A stretch of 64,000 bases of DNA from positions 20,227 through 84,226 of the forward strand of contig JADZFO010000047.1 of the NCBI GenBank assembly GCA_020849855.1. Direction: 5' to 3'. Position numbers and translations under genes: made by a program. Source of the DNA: a bacterium (lineage in GTDB: Bacteria; 4484-113; JAFGCY01). The notes below the pieces were generated by a model. That model searched no databases. It had not been told where the DNA came from and worked only from the letters and a program-made list of their open reading frames with translations. Below, in pieces: positions 52,201 to 60,998 of this stretch (the stretch's first letter is position 1; every line of letters begins with the position of its first letter).

Positions 52201-53167
52201 GGTCGGCGGCCTGATCAGCAATGCTGGCGAGCTTGGCAAGGGTCTGCCTGAGAACCTCGACGCGGTTATCCGCACGCTGGACGAAAAGCTCTCTGACGCC
52301 AGCTACCGCCTCACTACGGCCGGCGACCGGCTCAAGGAGGCAGCCGACAACCTGAAGACCGCTGCCTTCGCACTGATGAATAAGCAGCAGCAGATGGAGC
52401 AGCTGCGCCTCGAACATCTGCAGGGCATCAACCCCGGAGCGCCAATCACCGGCGGAGGCCTGCCCAGCAGCATTCCAAATGGCGGCGCCAGCAAGTACGC
52501 GCCAGCTCCCACATCCAGCGCTGGCGCCGACAGCACGGCTGTTGGAACCGCGCGCACGATGCCCTCGGACTGGAGCGCACCGGGCTGGACACAGGTCAGC
52601 TGCAATGGCGACGGAACCTGCAACTTCGAATACACCGGGGACGGCGGATCCAGCTATGGCGCTGGCGGAACATATCCCGAGGACTCCAAGGGCGACAAAA
52701 AGAGCGGCGTAAATGCAGCCCAGGCGGGGCTGCAGAAGTTCGCCGGCGTGCTGCAGAGCATCACGGCGATCGTGCAGTCAGCCGGCCAGAGCCTCGGCGC
52801 AAAAATCAGCGCGATCGGCGGCCTCGTCGGTCAGTTCAATCCAGGCCTCGGCAGCGTGATCAGCGCCGCCGGCGGTCTCTGGGACGCCGTCAGCAACATG
52901 TTCGGCGGCGGGAACAAGCGACTCAAGGCGGACGTGCGCCCTGAAGAGGGCAGCTCCTGGCTGGTTCACTTTGCCTCGCTGCAGAACTACGGCCTCGAGG
53001 CAAACCCCAGCGGACGCCTGACGGCTGGCCAGGGCGTGCAAAGCGGTACCGGCGGCGAAGTGGTGCACCGGCACGAACACGAATTCATCGGCGACCTGGC
53101 CAACCTCGTGCGCACAGCTACCCAGACCAGCGCCAGGCGCGAACAGTGGAGCTACAGCAATGCTTAA
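49205..53167 (+). CDS. Tape measure protein with NlpC/P60-like hydrolase domain
   Basis: A 1320-residue tail-length ruler. Helical coiled coils fill ~1-170; a hydrophobic block of two or three helices lies at ~420-480; more helices at ~870-1075. A central domain (~695-800) has GLICVLKTGKGMAVLGGADA, LQPGDMVFHV and KGHTGLFDRI, the Cys and His contexts of NlpC/P60-type peptidoglycan hydrolases, which would open the cell wall during DNA entry. The C-terminal part is Gly-rich with an amphipathic AGQSLGAKISAIGGLVGQF. The length predicts a long siphovirus tail. Confidence 0.93.
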   Translation: MPSNPKVSLTLTLENGQFKLGLKEVQSDLHATKQDSKAMAQAMSESARAAETSYKQARAAYLAAKVAGQENEAQLKKEAAAARLAAQAAKANMEAFKATSNEARKLGDSADQAGRKGASGLKQMHTQASQLKTTLGEVQQILRGLSVLAAGGLGTMAVGGGYLATRGIRESMTFEDIRAGYEAQLKDRAAAQKLFNETLRFTKYTPFRLQQTAEGSGMILDALGSQSASNGQLMSMLNIVGQAVAAKPGKLTLDQAIRALTQLRGGSYQLQEMLPLGLTREVLEKNGVGFDSQNQLTTSGPKAFEIALKVLQEKYDGFFDQAENRLSTMLSNLEDSVQQKFAAFGDILAESGVKDFFKEVQAELDKLDSDPGFLKGIRELGREAGQMVKGAGSQLIQFLRDGVEWLGKHPTALADALRTATEVAKGLFVAVVILTGLSGLVALAEGITIILGLFAGPAGWVVLIGLAVAAIMGGNGLLNAINQLTGSRDDMTQLGRDSAAAMQIMREEFRKTEGGARSLIVALLDLAMAQQDNARTMRQREALNELGLNSWRTNGRLTVNVGSPQGPKKTIDLGNSIERAEAFASGAPTLYFDGMPITSVAQNPSGNWGMSATEALGTQISRAKQADPGPVPMGPWRPPGPYLNSQYNPGKAAWPFGSDAADALPEDKRGPFQIELERRQVEVRAQLKKLTYGDGKGLICVLKTGKGMAVLGGADAEAWMKSVGWDASTSSTLGKVQSSGLSRAGLEDLQPGDMVFHVKPGGKGHTGLFDRIENGKVYITGNSPGSVGYDIPLSEFMNPAIAYKPGQTGAYAFVNPFDSVRQWQGQLGGLTGAPLGSWSSPHSIPTPYGPGASPADKVNAMLKAVAGDTSSRYSAEYRVEKLQEQVTWYQKLGEAMGSFVDGLKQKVQELQGLKDSLVDARDGLAVSIQQALGFDRGADVLRAQQLERSARDARDAYGKLGPDASPEEQARAMQRWAEGVKAMYDMAAGLRGRKGAEQLVGGLISNAGELGKGLPENLDAVIRTLDEKLSDASYRLTTAGDRLKEAADNLKTAAFALMNKQQQMEQLRLEHLQGINPGAPITGGGLPSSIPNGGASKYAPAPTSSAGADSTAVGTARTMPSDWSAPGWTQVSCNGDGTCNFEYTGDGGSSYGAGGTYPEDSKGDKKSGVNAAQAGLQKFAGVLQSITAIVQSAGQSLGAKISAIGGLVGQFNPGLGSVISAAGGLWDAVSNMFGGGNKRLKADVRPEEGSSWLVHFASLQNYGLEANPSGRLTAGQGVQSGTGGEVVHRHEHEFIGDLANLVRTATQTSARREQWSYSNA

Positions 53168-53708
53168 CAGCGGCCTGAAACTCTGGGATCCGGACGGCGG
53201 CAGCCTGGACTTCGGTTGCTGGGCTCTTTGGAAGCCCGAGATAAACCTGCCCGGTACCAGCGACAAGGACCAGTGGGGCGACACCGTCCGCAGCGTTCCA
53301 ACGGAGGAGCTCCGGGCGATGGGGCATCCTTCAACTGCACGTCTCGTGTTCTATGCGGGCCATCTGCAGAAGCTGACAACCGACGAACTAAGCAACCTCT
53401 ACGAGTGGTTCGATGAGTACATCCGGGCAAAGCAGAGCGTTCTGACGGTCTACATCCGCAGCGCCTATGGCGATGAGACCCTTGCCCCGCATGGACGGAT
53501 CCGCTTCTGCCAGGTCCAGGCTGTTACCTACCCCGGCTGGCTCGAGGGCATGCTGACTGAGATCCCTGCGCTGGCCGCACCTGAGACAGCCCTAGGCATT
53601 GACTTCATAGTCAGCGCCTGGGGCAATGTAGCTGATTACAACGTCGAGCCCGACTACAACGACGAAACTCCCAGCAACTGCACTGTGCTCTGGCGGAGGC
53701 CTGCATGA
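53160..53708 (+). CDS. Putative distal tail protein
   Basis: A 182-residue protein directly after the tape measure, in the usual place of the distal tail protein. The sequence is Trp/Tyr-rich and beta-like (LTVYIRSAYGDETL; RIRFCQVQAVTYPGWLEG). Overlaps both neighbours. Assigned mainly by position. Confidence 0.65.
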   Translation: MLNSGLKLWDPDGGSLDFGCWALWKPEINLPGTSDKDQWGDTVRSVPTEELRAMGHPSTARLVFYAGHLQKLTTDELSNLYEWFDEYIRAKQSVLTVYIRSAYGDETLAPHGRIRFCQVQAVTYPGWLEGMLTEIPALAAPETALGIDFIVSAWGNVADYNVEPDYNDETPSNCTVLWRRPA

Positions 53709-56062
53709 CGCCGACACAGGGCTTTACCGCGGCCGCCGCCCTTGAGCTTGCCAGTGCCCAGCCGCGCAAACAGGGACGACTGTTCATCAAGCGTCCTGGC
53801 GACAGCGCCTTCACGGAATACACCCCAGGCGACTGGGACCGCGAGGCGCCCAGCGATGGCCCAGTGCGCTTCAGCTGCCTGCTTCCGGATCCTGGGCAGG
53901 CCTTTGACGACGAAACCGACAGCGGCAACCAGATCCAGTTGCTTACACATGTGCTCTGGTTTGAGCTGGTCGGCACTGAATACGAATGCAAGCTTTACGG
54001 CCCGCTGGTCAGTCTGGTTGCCAGTCCAGGCCGCGTCGATCTGACCGCCTACGACTGGAGCATCCTGTTCAACCTGGCCAGCGCCAGAGCCGAGCTTGAA
54101 CCCGGCAGCGTCGAGGTCGTGGATGCAAACAGCTACCGCGAGCTAAGCGTGCTGGACGAAACCCGCTTCGGCAGCTTCTGGGCCTTCACTCCTAACGGCA
54201 GCGGTACCGATCCGGCCTTCGATGAGGAAACCCAGACTCGCCGCCGGGCCTGGCAGCGCACCGACTGGCGCCTGTTCTACGACAACAGCGGCGACCAGGA
54301 ACAGGAAGTCCCCGAAGCGGTTTACCAGATCAATCACACAGCCGGCGGGGTGACCATCCTCGAGGACACAGCGGGGCGCGAGTACTGGATCCGCGACGTA
54401 CGCGCATATCTCGAAAGCGCCGCCACCCACGTTGATACCGTGCCTTGCGACTTCAGCCGCCTGGCAGAACAGGTGCTGACTTTCGCCGAACTCGGCGGCC
54501 TGGCCGCGGAAGTCGGCGAGCTCGACATCGAGGACACAGGCCTCGATATGGCCGGCTCCTTCACCTTCCCACCGGAGCCCGGATTGTCGGGGACGCCGGC
54601 AGACTTCATTCGGCTGATTCAGACGCGCGTGGCTTCGAACTTCCGCGCGATCTACGACAGCCAGCCGCTAGTCTTCGACTTTACAGCGAGAACGATTACC
54701 AGCCCCGGCAAGTGGCGCTGGTTCGCCGGGATACAGAAGCCCAGGGGCGAGAAGGACTACAGCCTTTCCGCCCAGGGACAGTGGCGCAAGGAACGGAACA
54801 TTGACCAGCTGGCCAGCGCCGTGGAGGTGACAGGTTTCACCGACAGGCCAGGCAACCTGCTGGCAGGCGGCAACGGCATCACGCTGAGCTGGACCAACCT
54901 CCTGCCCAGTGCTCACTGGTGCACCTTTGACGGTGCGAACAACCCGGTCAACGTCGGCTTCAACGATGCACTGGCCGCGCTCTGGGATGGCGACGATTCC
55001 AAGGGACTTATCGTGGCCAGTCTCGGTGGCCCCGGGCTGAACGAATGGGTCGAAGCCGCCAGCGCGACGCTGTCTGAACCAGTGCGGGTCGAAGAAGTCG
55101 TCGCCAAGCTTGCCGGAACGAAGAACCGCAACCCGAACAATCAGTACGGAAACTTTGAAGGCTTCTGGCCTGGTGTCCAGATAATGGGCCGCCTGGCCGG
55201 GGGCGCCTGGGCCCCGACCCTTCCGCGCTACGTCGACCGACCCGGCGCCGTCGCGAAAGCCAGCGGTGACCAGCTCAACCGGCAGTACGTCGACGAGATC
55301 AAGCTGGTCTTCAAGACTTTCAAAGGCGGCATAAGCAACCAGAACGATCCCTGGATCGGAGCCATGGAGCTGGCGCTCTTCTTCAATATCCACTTCCTGG
55401 TAAAGCTCGAGTTTCAGGACAGCGATCCGGACGGTGTCTTCGAGTACACAAACAACCAGCGCCACCTGATCATCGCTAGCAGCTCGGTGGCCGACAGTTT
55501 CACGATCGCCGGTGACTGGCGCAACCGCTTTGCCCCCCTGGTCTGCCTGCTGGCGCAGGACACGAGCGCCGGCGTCAACGACGGCAAATACAAAGTGCTG
55601 AGCAGCAGCTACGATTCGGGTGATGACGAGACGACGATTCTGGTCGACCGTCCGGTGCCGGGAGCTTCGGCCAGCGGAACGATAAAGGTCGTGGTCGACA
55701 GCTACCGGCCCGGGCTGGTGGCCCGGACTGTCCGCGGCGGCGACATCCCATACCAGCTGATCCACCGCGAAGACGTTGGCGACCGCTTCAACCAGTATCT
55801 CGCGATTGACGTGGCGACCCAGCTGCTCGACGAGAAGAGCCGAGTCCTCGATACCTACACCTGGAACGGCCCGGCAGACAGCCGAATCGACCGCTATCAG
55901 ACAGTGGAGGTCCCGGACGGCTGGCGTAGCGGGTCAGAAGGCTTCTATGTCGAGTACTGCTCAGCTGCCTGGCGCAGCCCTCGGCGGCCCGGCGATGCGG
56001 CCAGCTTCACCAGCACCGTAAAGGGCCGCGACTACCTGGCCGGAGGGCTCGGCGATGAGTGA
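53705..56062 (+). CDS. Large tail tip/hub protein
   Basis: A 785-residue protein third in the tail-tip cluster. An N-terminal ring-like part (VRFSCLLPDPGQAFDDETD; YECKLYGPLVSLVASPGRVD) recalls baseplate hub (gp27-like) folds; the middle and C-terminal parts are beta-rich (WVEAASATLSEPVRVEEVVA). It should form the tip through which DNA leaves. No adsorption motif is evident. Confidence 0.72.
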   Translation: MTPTQGFTAAAALELASAQPRKQGRLFIKRPGDSAFTEYTPGDWDREAPSDGPVRFSCLLPDPGQAFDDETDSGNQIQLLTHVLWFELVGTEYECKLYGPLVSLVASPGRVDLTAYDWSILFNLASARAELEPGSVEVVDANSYRELSVLDETRFGSFWAFTPNGSGTDPAFDEETQTRRRAWQRTDWRLFYDNSGDQEQEVPEAVYQINHTAGGVTILEDTAGREYWIRDVRAYLESAATHVDTVPCDFSRLAEQVLTFAELGGLAAEVGELDIEDTGLDMAGSFTFPPEPGLSGTPADFIRLIQTRVASNFRAIYDSQPLVFDFTARTITSPGKWRWFAGIQKPRGEKDYSLSAQGQWRKERNIDQLASAVEVTGFTDRPGNLLAGGNGITLSWTNLLPSAHWCTFDGANNPVNVGFNDALAALWDGDDSKGLIVASLGGPGLNEWVEAASATLSEPVRVEEVVAKLAGTKNRNPNNQYGNFEGFWPGVQIMGRLAGGAWAPTLPRYVDRPGAVAKASGDQLNRQYVDEIKLVFKTFKGGISNQNDPWIGAMELALFFNIHFLVKLEFQDSDPDGVFEYTNNQRHLIIASSSVADSFTIAGDWRNRFAPLVCLLAQDTSAGVNDGKYKVLSSSYDSGDDETTILVDRPVPGASASGTIKVVVDSYRPGLVARTVRGGDIPYQLIHREDVGDRFNQYLAIDVATQLLDEKSRVLDTYTWNGPADSRIDRYQTVEVPDGWRSGSEGFYVEYCSAAWRSPRRPGDAASFTSTVKGRDYLAGGLGDE

Positions 56063-56579
56063 GCAGCGTTTTAACCGCGGCAGCTCAAGCCCCAGCCTGA
56101 CCCGGGCTCTGGCCGAGGCCTTTGAGCACGTTGTGCCAGGCGGCGGCGTTTACTACAAGCACAACCAGGGCGGTGGCCGTTTCGGCCAGACCGGCCTCGG
56201 CGGCGCCGGCGGCAGCGAGTTCGACGATCCCAGTGAAGACCCCGCCCCCAACGAGTTCAGCGACCGCTTTACAGTGGCCGATGCGGCGACTGTTCGCTAC
56301 GAGATCAGCGACACGGCCGCCTGCCACGTGGAGGGGCAGATCGCGATCATCCGCAACGGCAAACAGAAGGGCGCCTTCTTCACGATTCTCAGCGATGGCA
56401 CGACACCGAAGTTCAGCTTCAGCGGCGCCGGCGCTGTGCTACCCGGGCCATCCGACGAGACGCTCGTGGCCATCAGCGCGGAGATCCACAGCGGCGCGCT
56501 GAAGATCAAGGCCATAAACAGCGGCGCAGCCGCACTTACCGCAACGGTGGACATCAGCTTCAAAGTCAAGAAATGGTAA
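56055..56579 (+). CDS. Small tail tip or fibre-associated protein
   Basis: A 174-residue protein: a Gly-rich N-terminal segment (GGGRFGQTGLGGAGG), then a compact beta domain (ATVRYEISDTAACHVEGQIA ... TATVDISFKVKKW) like those that cap tail fibres. It overlaps its neighbour upstream by eight bases. Confidence 0.65.
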   Translation: MSEQRFNRGSSSPSLTRALAEAFEHVVPGGGVYYKHNQGGGRFGQTGLGGAGGSEFDDPSEDPAPNEFSDRFTVADAATVRYEISDTAACHVEGQIAIIRNGKQKGAFFTILSDGTTPKFSFSGAGAVLPGPSDETLVAISAEIHSGALKIKAINSGAAALTATVDISFKVKKW

Positions 56580-56590
56580 GGAGGCACACC

Positions 56591-58189
56591 TTGAAGAGAC
56601 TGTTCTGCAGACTGCGCAGCATCAGCACCGGCCTGGGCCTGGCCGCGCTGATCCTTGGACTCGCCGCGGCGCTGACCGTCGGCGTGGTCAACGCGGCCAC
56701 CGACTTCGACAGCGAGTTCCGCCAGCTGGCCGGGCTTGTGGTCAGCGGCGACGACGACACCGCCGGCGTCTTCCGGATCAGCAACGGGGACGGCACTTAC
56801 ACGGACATCGACAGCGCCAGCGGCGTGAACCTCTGGACCTACGACAGCGGCACCGACGAGCTCTCCCCGGTGACCTCAACAGCGGTTCTGGACATCACCA
56901 AGAGCTCCGGCCTCTGCGCCAACTTCGCCACCAGCAGCGGCCAGGCGATCCTAGCCCTCGGCGGCAACAGCACGACTACAGCGGCCCTGCACGTGTCCGG
57001 CGACACCAACGGCCCGGCAGTCCGCCTGGCCCTCGGCACGCTGTGGATCGAAGGCAAGGCCAGCGACCCCAGCACACTGCAGGAAGGCGAGATCTTCTAC
57101 AACACCACCGACCACATGCTGCGCTTCTACGATGGCAGCAGCGTGGTCGACTGCGGGGGCGCCGGCGGCGGAGGCATGACCAGTTTCACCCTGGCCGGTG
57201 ACAGCGGCAGCAGCCAGACCATCAGCAACAGCAACACCCTGACGGTCGCCGGCGGCTCCAACGGCGTCGACACCAGCGCCGGCGCCACCGACACGGTCAC
57301 AGTCAGCCTGGACCTGACTGAAGTAAATGACGTAACGATCGGCGACAACAGCGACTCGCAGATCCAATGGACCTTCGACCCCAGCGGCGCAGGAGCAAGC
57401 TACCTCTACTCCGAGGCCGGGATGATGGGCCTGCAGGGCGCGACAAGTGTTGATGTCACAGCGCCATACCTGAAAGTCCACAACGGGGCCACCAGCGGCG
57501 GCGCCGTCCGCCTCTACGAGGATAGCGATTTCGGAACCGACAGCTACGAGTTCGTCTGCACCGGCCCCATGACGGCGCCCATGAGCATCGGGCTGAAGTA
57601 TGACGCAACCCTCAACGACGGCGACGTGCTGACCTATCACGCGATGGGCAGCACCTGGGACACGCCAGCCACGGTTTACAACCAGACCCTCGAAGAGGAC
57701 GGAACCCCCGTCACACAGCGCAGCAACGTGGATTTCATCGGCCGCGCGGTGACTGTAAGCGACGACGGCGCCGAGACCGAAGTGGTGATCTCGGACGATT
57801 ACACGATTCAGGTGCAGGCCCTGACCAGCAGCCCGGCGGACGGCGCAACCACCTACTTTGGAATGCTGCCCAAGGCCCCGGTGACGACCGCGGCGAACAG
57901 TAAGGTCTACATCCCCTTCAGCGGCACCATCGTGGCGGCGAACATCTACTGCTTCAGCGGCACCGCCGGCACCAATGAAAACTGGTCCCTGTACATCCGC
58001 CTCAACAACACCACCGACACCCTCATCGAGACCATCGGCGCATCGGCCAGCCAGCGCAACTTCGACAACCTCAGCCTGAACATCAGCGTGACGGCCGGCG
58101 ATTACATCGAGATCAAGAGCGTGCAGCCCACCTGGGCCACCAACCCCCTGACAACCATTTACGGCGGCTACTTCGTGATCCGGCGCTAA
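56591..58189 (+). CDS. Fibre-like protein with Sec signal peptide
   Basis: A 532-residue Thr/Ser/Gly-rich beta protein in the tail-fibre slot, with repeated short strands (SNTLTVAGGSNGVDTSAGAT), LQEGEIFYNTTDHMLRFYDG (a tail-fibre-type phrase) and a C-terminal beta sandwich (YIEIKSVQPTW ... YGGYFVIRR). Unusually, it starts with MKRLFCRLRSISTGLGLAAL and a hydrophobic stretch ending VNA-A, a Sec signal. TTG at 56591 is chosen because GGAGG lies seven bases upstream; ATG at 56573 is the alternative. It may be exported to the host surface rather than packed in the virion. Confidence 0.75.
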   Translation: MKRLFCRLRSISTGLGLAALILGLAAALTVGVVNAATDFDSEFRQLAGLVVSGDDDTAGVFRISNGDGTYTDIDSASGVNLWTYDSGTDELSPVTSTAVLDITKSSGLCANFATSSGQAILALGGNSTTTAALHVSGDTNGPAVRLALGTLWIEGKASDPSTLQEGEIFYNTTDHMLRFYDGSSVVDCGGAGGGGMTSFTLAGDSGSSQTISNSNTLTVAGGSNGVDTSAGATDTVTVSLDLTEVNDVTIGDNSDSQIQWTFDPSGAGASYLYSEAGMMGLQGATSVDVTAPYLKVHNGATSGGAVRLYEDSDFGTDSYEFVCTGPMTAPMSIGLKYDATLNDGDVLTYHAMGSTWDTPATVYNQTLEEDGTPVTQRSNVDFIGRAVTVSDDGAETEVVISDDYTIQVQALTSSPADGATTYFGMLPKAPVTTAANSKVYIPFSGTIVAANIYCFSGTAGTNENWSLYIRLNNTTDTLIETIGASASQRNFDNLSLNISVTAGDYIEIKSVQPTWATNPLTTIYGGYFVIRR

Positions 58190-58218
58190 CCCAACACCAA
58201 CCCTTGGAGGATTCGCCC

Positions 58219-58671
58219 GTGCTGCTTCTATCGCTGTATTCAGAGATCGACTGGTCCGGCATAGTGCAAGGCCTCGGCGGCTGGCCCGTCGCCGCCCTCT
58301 GCCTCTTCCTCGTGCTGGCCGCCATTGTGCTGCTCGCATGGGCCCCTGTGGCCGCCATACGGAGCATCCTGCAGGACGCACAGCTGCGCGACGCCGCGCG
58401 CCAGGAAGCCGAGCTCGAGCGCGCCAAGGTCGAGGCTCAGGCCCGCGTCGACAGCGCCAAGGAACATCGCGCAGGCCTCGACAAGGTGGCCAGCAGCAGC
58501 GAGCACGTGGCCGACGCAGTAAGCGGCCTCAGCGGCACGCTGGGCGGCATGCAGTCGCAGCTGACACACCTCGAGCAGCAGGGCGCGGAAAGCAACAGCA
58601 AGCTCACCAAGGCCAACGAGACGCTGGCCCTCATCAACGACCGCACGCGCCGCAATAGCGCGACGGCATAG
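58219..58671 (+). CDS. Membrane protein with coiled coil (spanin/holin-like)
   Basis: A 150-residue protein: an N-terminal segment (LYSEIDWSGIVQGLGG), one membrane helix (~25-48), then a long coiled coil (AARQEAELERAKVEAQARVD ...). It is next to other lysis genes, where spanins or antiholins are usual. GTG at 58219 has GGAGG eight bases upstream. The exact role is open. Confidence 0.7.
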   Translation: MLLLSLYSEIDWSGIVQGLGGWPVAALCLFLVLAAIVLLAWAPVAAIRSILQDAQLRDAARQEAELERAKVEAQARVDSAKEHRAGLDKVASSSEHVADAVSGLSGTLGGMQSQLTHLEQQGAESNSKLTKANETLALINDRTRRNSATA

Positions 58672-58679
58672 GAGAACAA

Positions 58680-59132
58680 ATGCTCGACGGACATACCCAG
58701 CTCGGGCTGATCATCGGACAGCTCGGCTACCTCCCACTCTTCTGGGCCATCCGCGCGCTGCGTGAGCGCCGGCTGATCCCCTTCGACTATGAGCAGTTCC
58801 GCGCGCTCATCGCCGGCGGCGGACTCGGCGTCGGCGCCAACGCCTGGGCCACCAGCGCGCCAGCCGCAGCAGCCGTGTACAACGACTGGCCAGACCTCGC
58901 CCGCCTGGTGATCGGTATCCTCGGTGGAGTGTTCTTCCAGGCTCTTGGCCGCGCACTCACCAAGGGCGTCAGCGACAGCGGCCCGGTGCAGCCGCCTGGC
59001 CGCCGCGAGTGGGAGGCCAGCGGGGAAGTGCGGCTGGTGCCGCCTGCCGCCTTTCCCGACCATCCGCCGACCGGCACCCACCCGATGGCGCACGCTGCCT
59101 GGGAGCGGCGGCAGAGGAGCAAAGACCAGTGA
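58680..59132 (+). CDS. Holin-like membrane protein
   Basis: A 150-residue protein with two or three hydrophobic segments (LGLIIGQLGYLPLFWAI; LIAGGGLGVGANAWATSA; LVIGILGGVFFQAL) and a hydrophilic C-terminal tail. It overlaps the endolysin gene by four bases, which suits a holin. AGGAG precedes the ATG. Confidence 0.7.
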   Translation: MLDGHTQLGLIIGQLGYLPLFWAIRALRERRLIPFDYEQFRALIAGGGLGVGANAWATSAPAAAAVYNDWPDLARLVIGILGGVFFQALGRALTKGVSDSGPVQPPGRREWEASGEVRLVPPAAFPDHPPTGTHPMAHAAWERRQRSKDQ

Positions 59133-60022
59133 GCAGCTTCAACCCCCTGCAGATCCTGCGCGACCAGGCCCAGTGTCCACCGACCCTGCGCGAAGGCCAG
59201 CGCGGCTGGCACGTCAAGCTCCTGCGCCGCAGCCTCGCCGCGTCCGGGCTCTACAGCGACCAGCCGGGCCCCAGCGGCCGCAGCAAGCGGGAAGAGCTGC
59301 TCGACCCGGACACGCCGGTCGGCGACCGCTACGACAGCGCGCTGGCCGGGCTGGTGAAGAAGTACCAGAAGCGCCACGGCCTCGATGCCGACGGCATCTG
59401 CGGGCCGAAGACCTGGCGGCGCCTGGCCGGGTGGCCGGAAAGGGAAAGCTGGAAGTCGCCGGGGAAGGACGCCCTGGCCATTGCCGATGCCACAGCACGG
59501 GGACAGCACCACGAGATGGTGATGGCACGGCAGACCGTCCTCCGCGGCGAGATCGTGCGCCTGGCGCGGCAGGAGTTGGCGCTGCAAGTGCGCGAGAAGG
59601 AGAAGAACCGCGGGCCTCAGGTGGAGCGCTACCTGCGGCAGGCCGAGGGCAAGCCCGGCTGGGCCTGGTGCGCGGCCTACTGCGAGGCCCTGCTGGAGTG
59701 GGCCTGCCAGAACCTCGGCATGCCTGTGCCCTTTGAGATCGGTCTGAGCTGCAGCGCGCTGGTGAAGCGCGCCGAGGCGCAGGGCCGCATCGTCGCCCCG
59801 GGCGATGAGCAGCCCGGCGACCTGTGGGTGCTGAAACGCGCGAACCGGAAGAAGGAGGAGAGCGAGTACCAGCACGTGGGCCTGATCGTCAAGGTGCGCT
59901 TCGAGGACTGTGACACGATCGAGGGAAACACCAACGCCGCCGGCAGCTCCGAGGGCGACGGCGTCTACAGCAAGGCCCGCAGCCTGAGCCGCGCGAAGTG
60001 CGCGGTGGTACGGGTGGTGTGA
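59129..60022 (+). CDS. Endolysin: peptidoglycan-binding plus CHAP-like amidase/peptidase
   Basis: A 297-residue lysis enzyme. Residues ~20-95 form a PG_binding_1 domain (REGQRGWHVKLLRRSL ... KKYQKRHGLDADGICGPKTW). The C-terminal ~170 residues look like a CHAP/NlpC-type hydrolase, with Cys in GWAWCAAYCEALLEW, His in YQHVGLIV and EGNTN. It would cleave peptidoglycan at the end of infection. GTG at 59129 overlaps the holin-like stop (GTGA). No signal peptide, so it needs the holin. Confidence 0.88.
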   Translation: MSSFNPLQILRDQAQCPPTLREGQRGWHVKLLRRSLAASGLYSDQPGPSGRSKREELLDPDTPVGDRYDSALAGLVKKYQKRHGLDADGICGPKTWRRLAGWPERESWKSPGKDALAIADATARGQHHEMVMARQTVLRGEIVRLARQELALQVREKEKNRGPQVERYLRQAEGKPGWAWCAAYCEALLEWACQNLGMPVPFEIGLSCSALVKRAEAQGRIVAPGDEQPGDLWVLKRANRKKEESEYQHVGLIVKVRFEDCDTIEGNTNAAGSSEGDGVYSKARSLSRAKCAVVRVV

Positions 60023-60096
60023 TGGCGGTTGCCTTTTTCCTTGCCATTGCCCTCGTGCTATTCTTCCCAGCGGCACATTTGCCGGGGGAAGTTTGT

Positions 60097-60984
60097 ATGC
60101 CTGTTTCAGTTGTTTCACGCCGTCTCGAAGCTTATACGCTCACTATCTCCGAATTGCCTGCAGGAACTAGCTACTTTAGTTTCATTGAGGGGCTGCTGGA
60201 ACTTTACCCCGATGGGTCAGACCGAGCCAAGACTAAAGGCGAAAAGACTCATGTGCTCCTGAAGGCAGCTCGCCATGGCGCCAAGCTCATGCTCCGGTTT
60301 GGCAGCTACAAGGAAGGTTACAGGCCGGACATTGTCGATGCTGACGATCTGGAGATATCCACCACGCAGCTAGCCGAGAATGAGACGTTCATCGCCTATA
60401 CGCATGTGGTGCTGAAGGAGCAACCAGGTGGCGCGTTGATGGCCGTTGAACGGAATCAGCAAGGCATCTGGCCTGGCGGGATTGGAAAGTACCTTACTTG
60501 GCTCATGGACAAGGCAGCGAAATCCAACCCAGGTCATAAGTTGTACAACCCGAGGGTTATGATTGAACTCACTGAACTTGCGGATGTCTCCTTTATGCAG
60601 GCTGTCAACGACCTGGATAGAATTCGTGTCGCTTCGGTTCAGATACCTAGACCAAATAGAAATTGGCTCGACCTAGAGGGACAGCTGAGCGAGACCGCAG
60701 ATGAGTCAGATGCCCGCACGGTTGAACTCAAGATGACCGCTCGGAGGAATGGGACGCTGGATAAGAAGGGTGGCGTAATGAGCTTCATGAACTTCCTTTC
60801 CAAGACTGGGAAAGTGTTCAGTGCAAAGGTTGTAGGCGTCGAGGATGGTCAAAAAAAGGAACTTAGCACCGCGAAGAGCATCAAGAAGGTGCAGATGGAT
60901 ATCACAACTGATGACCACGGAGTCATCCCAGAAGAATCGGCCTATTCCGCTCTCGGACAGGCACTAGAAGACTTCGAAGGCTGA
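60097..60984 (+). CDS. Accessory soluble protein, first gene of a candidate defence/exclusion pair
   Basis: A 295-residue soluble protein that I do not recognise. It has an alpha/beta N-terminal part (SYFSFIEGLLELYPDGSDRA), a phrase, AVERNQQGIWPGGIGKYLTW, and a charged C-terminal part (KKVQMDITTDDHG). GGGGGAAG precedes the ATG at 60097; an earlier ATG at 60022 would add a hydrophobic leader and overlaps the endolysin stop. The DNA is plainly A/T-richer than the late genes (28 of 60 G+C at 60601-60660 against 44 of 60 at 59401-59460). Followed 14 bases later by a membrane-protein gene. Confidence 0.78.
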   Translation: MPVSVVSRRLEAYTLTISELPAGTSYFSFIEGLLELYPDGSDRAKTKGEKTHVLLKAARHGAKLMLRFGSYKEGYRPDIVDADDLEISTTQLAENETFIAYTHVVLKEQPGGALMAVERNQQGIWPGGIGKYLTWLMDKAAKSNPGHKLYNPRVMIELTELADVSFMQAVNDLDRIRVASVQIPRPNRNWLDLEGQLSETADESDARTVELKMTARRNGTLDKKGGVMSFMNFLSKTGKVFSAKVVGVEDGQKKELSTAKSIKKVQMDITTDDHGVIPEESAYSALGQALEDFEG

Positions 60985-60998
60985 TTCAGAGGAACAAT

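Noticed and set aside
56951-58381. 476-residue leftward frame opposite the fibre-like gene
   Set aside because: Shadow of Thr/Ser/Gly codons; no start signals and it spans two rightward genes.
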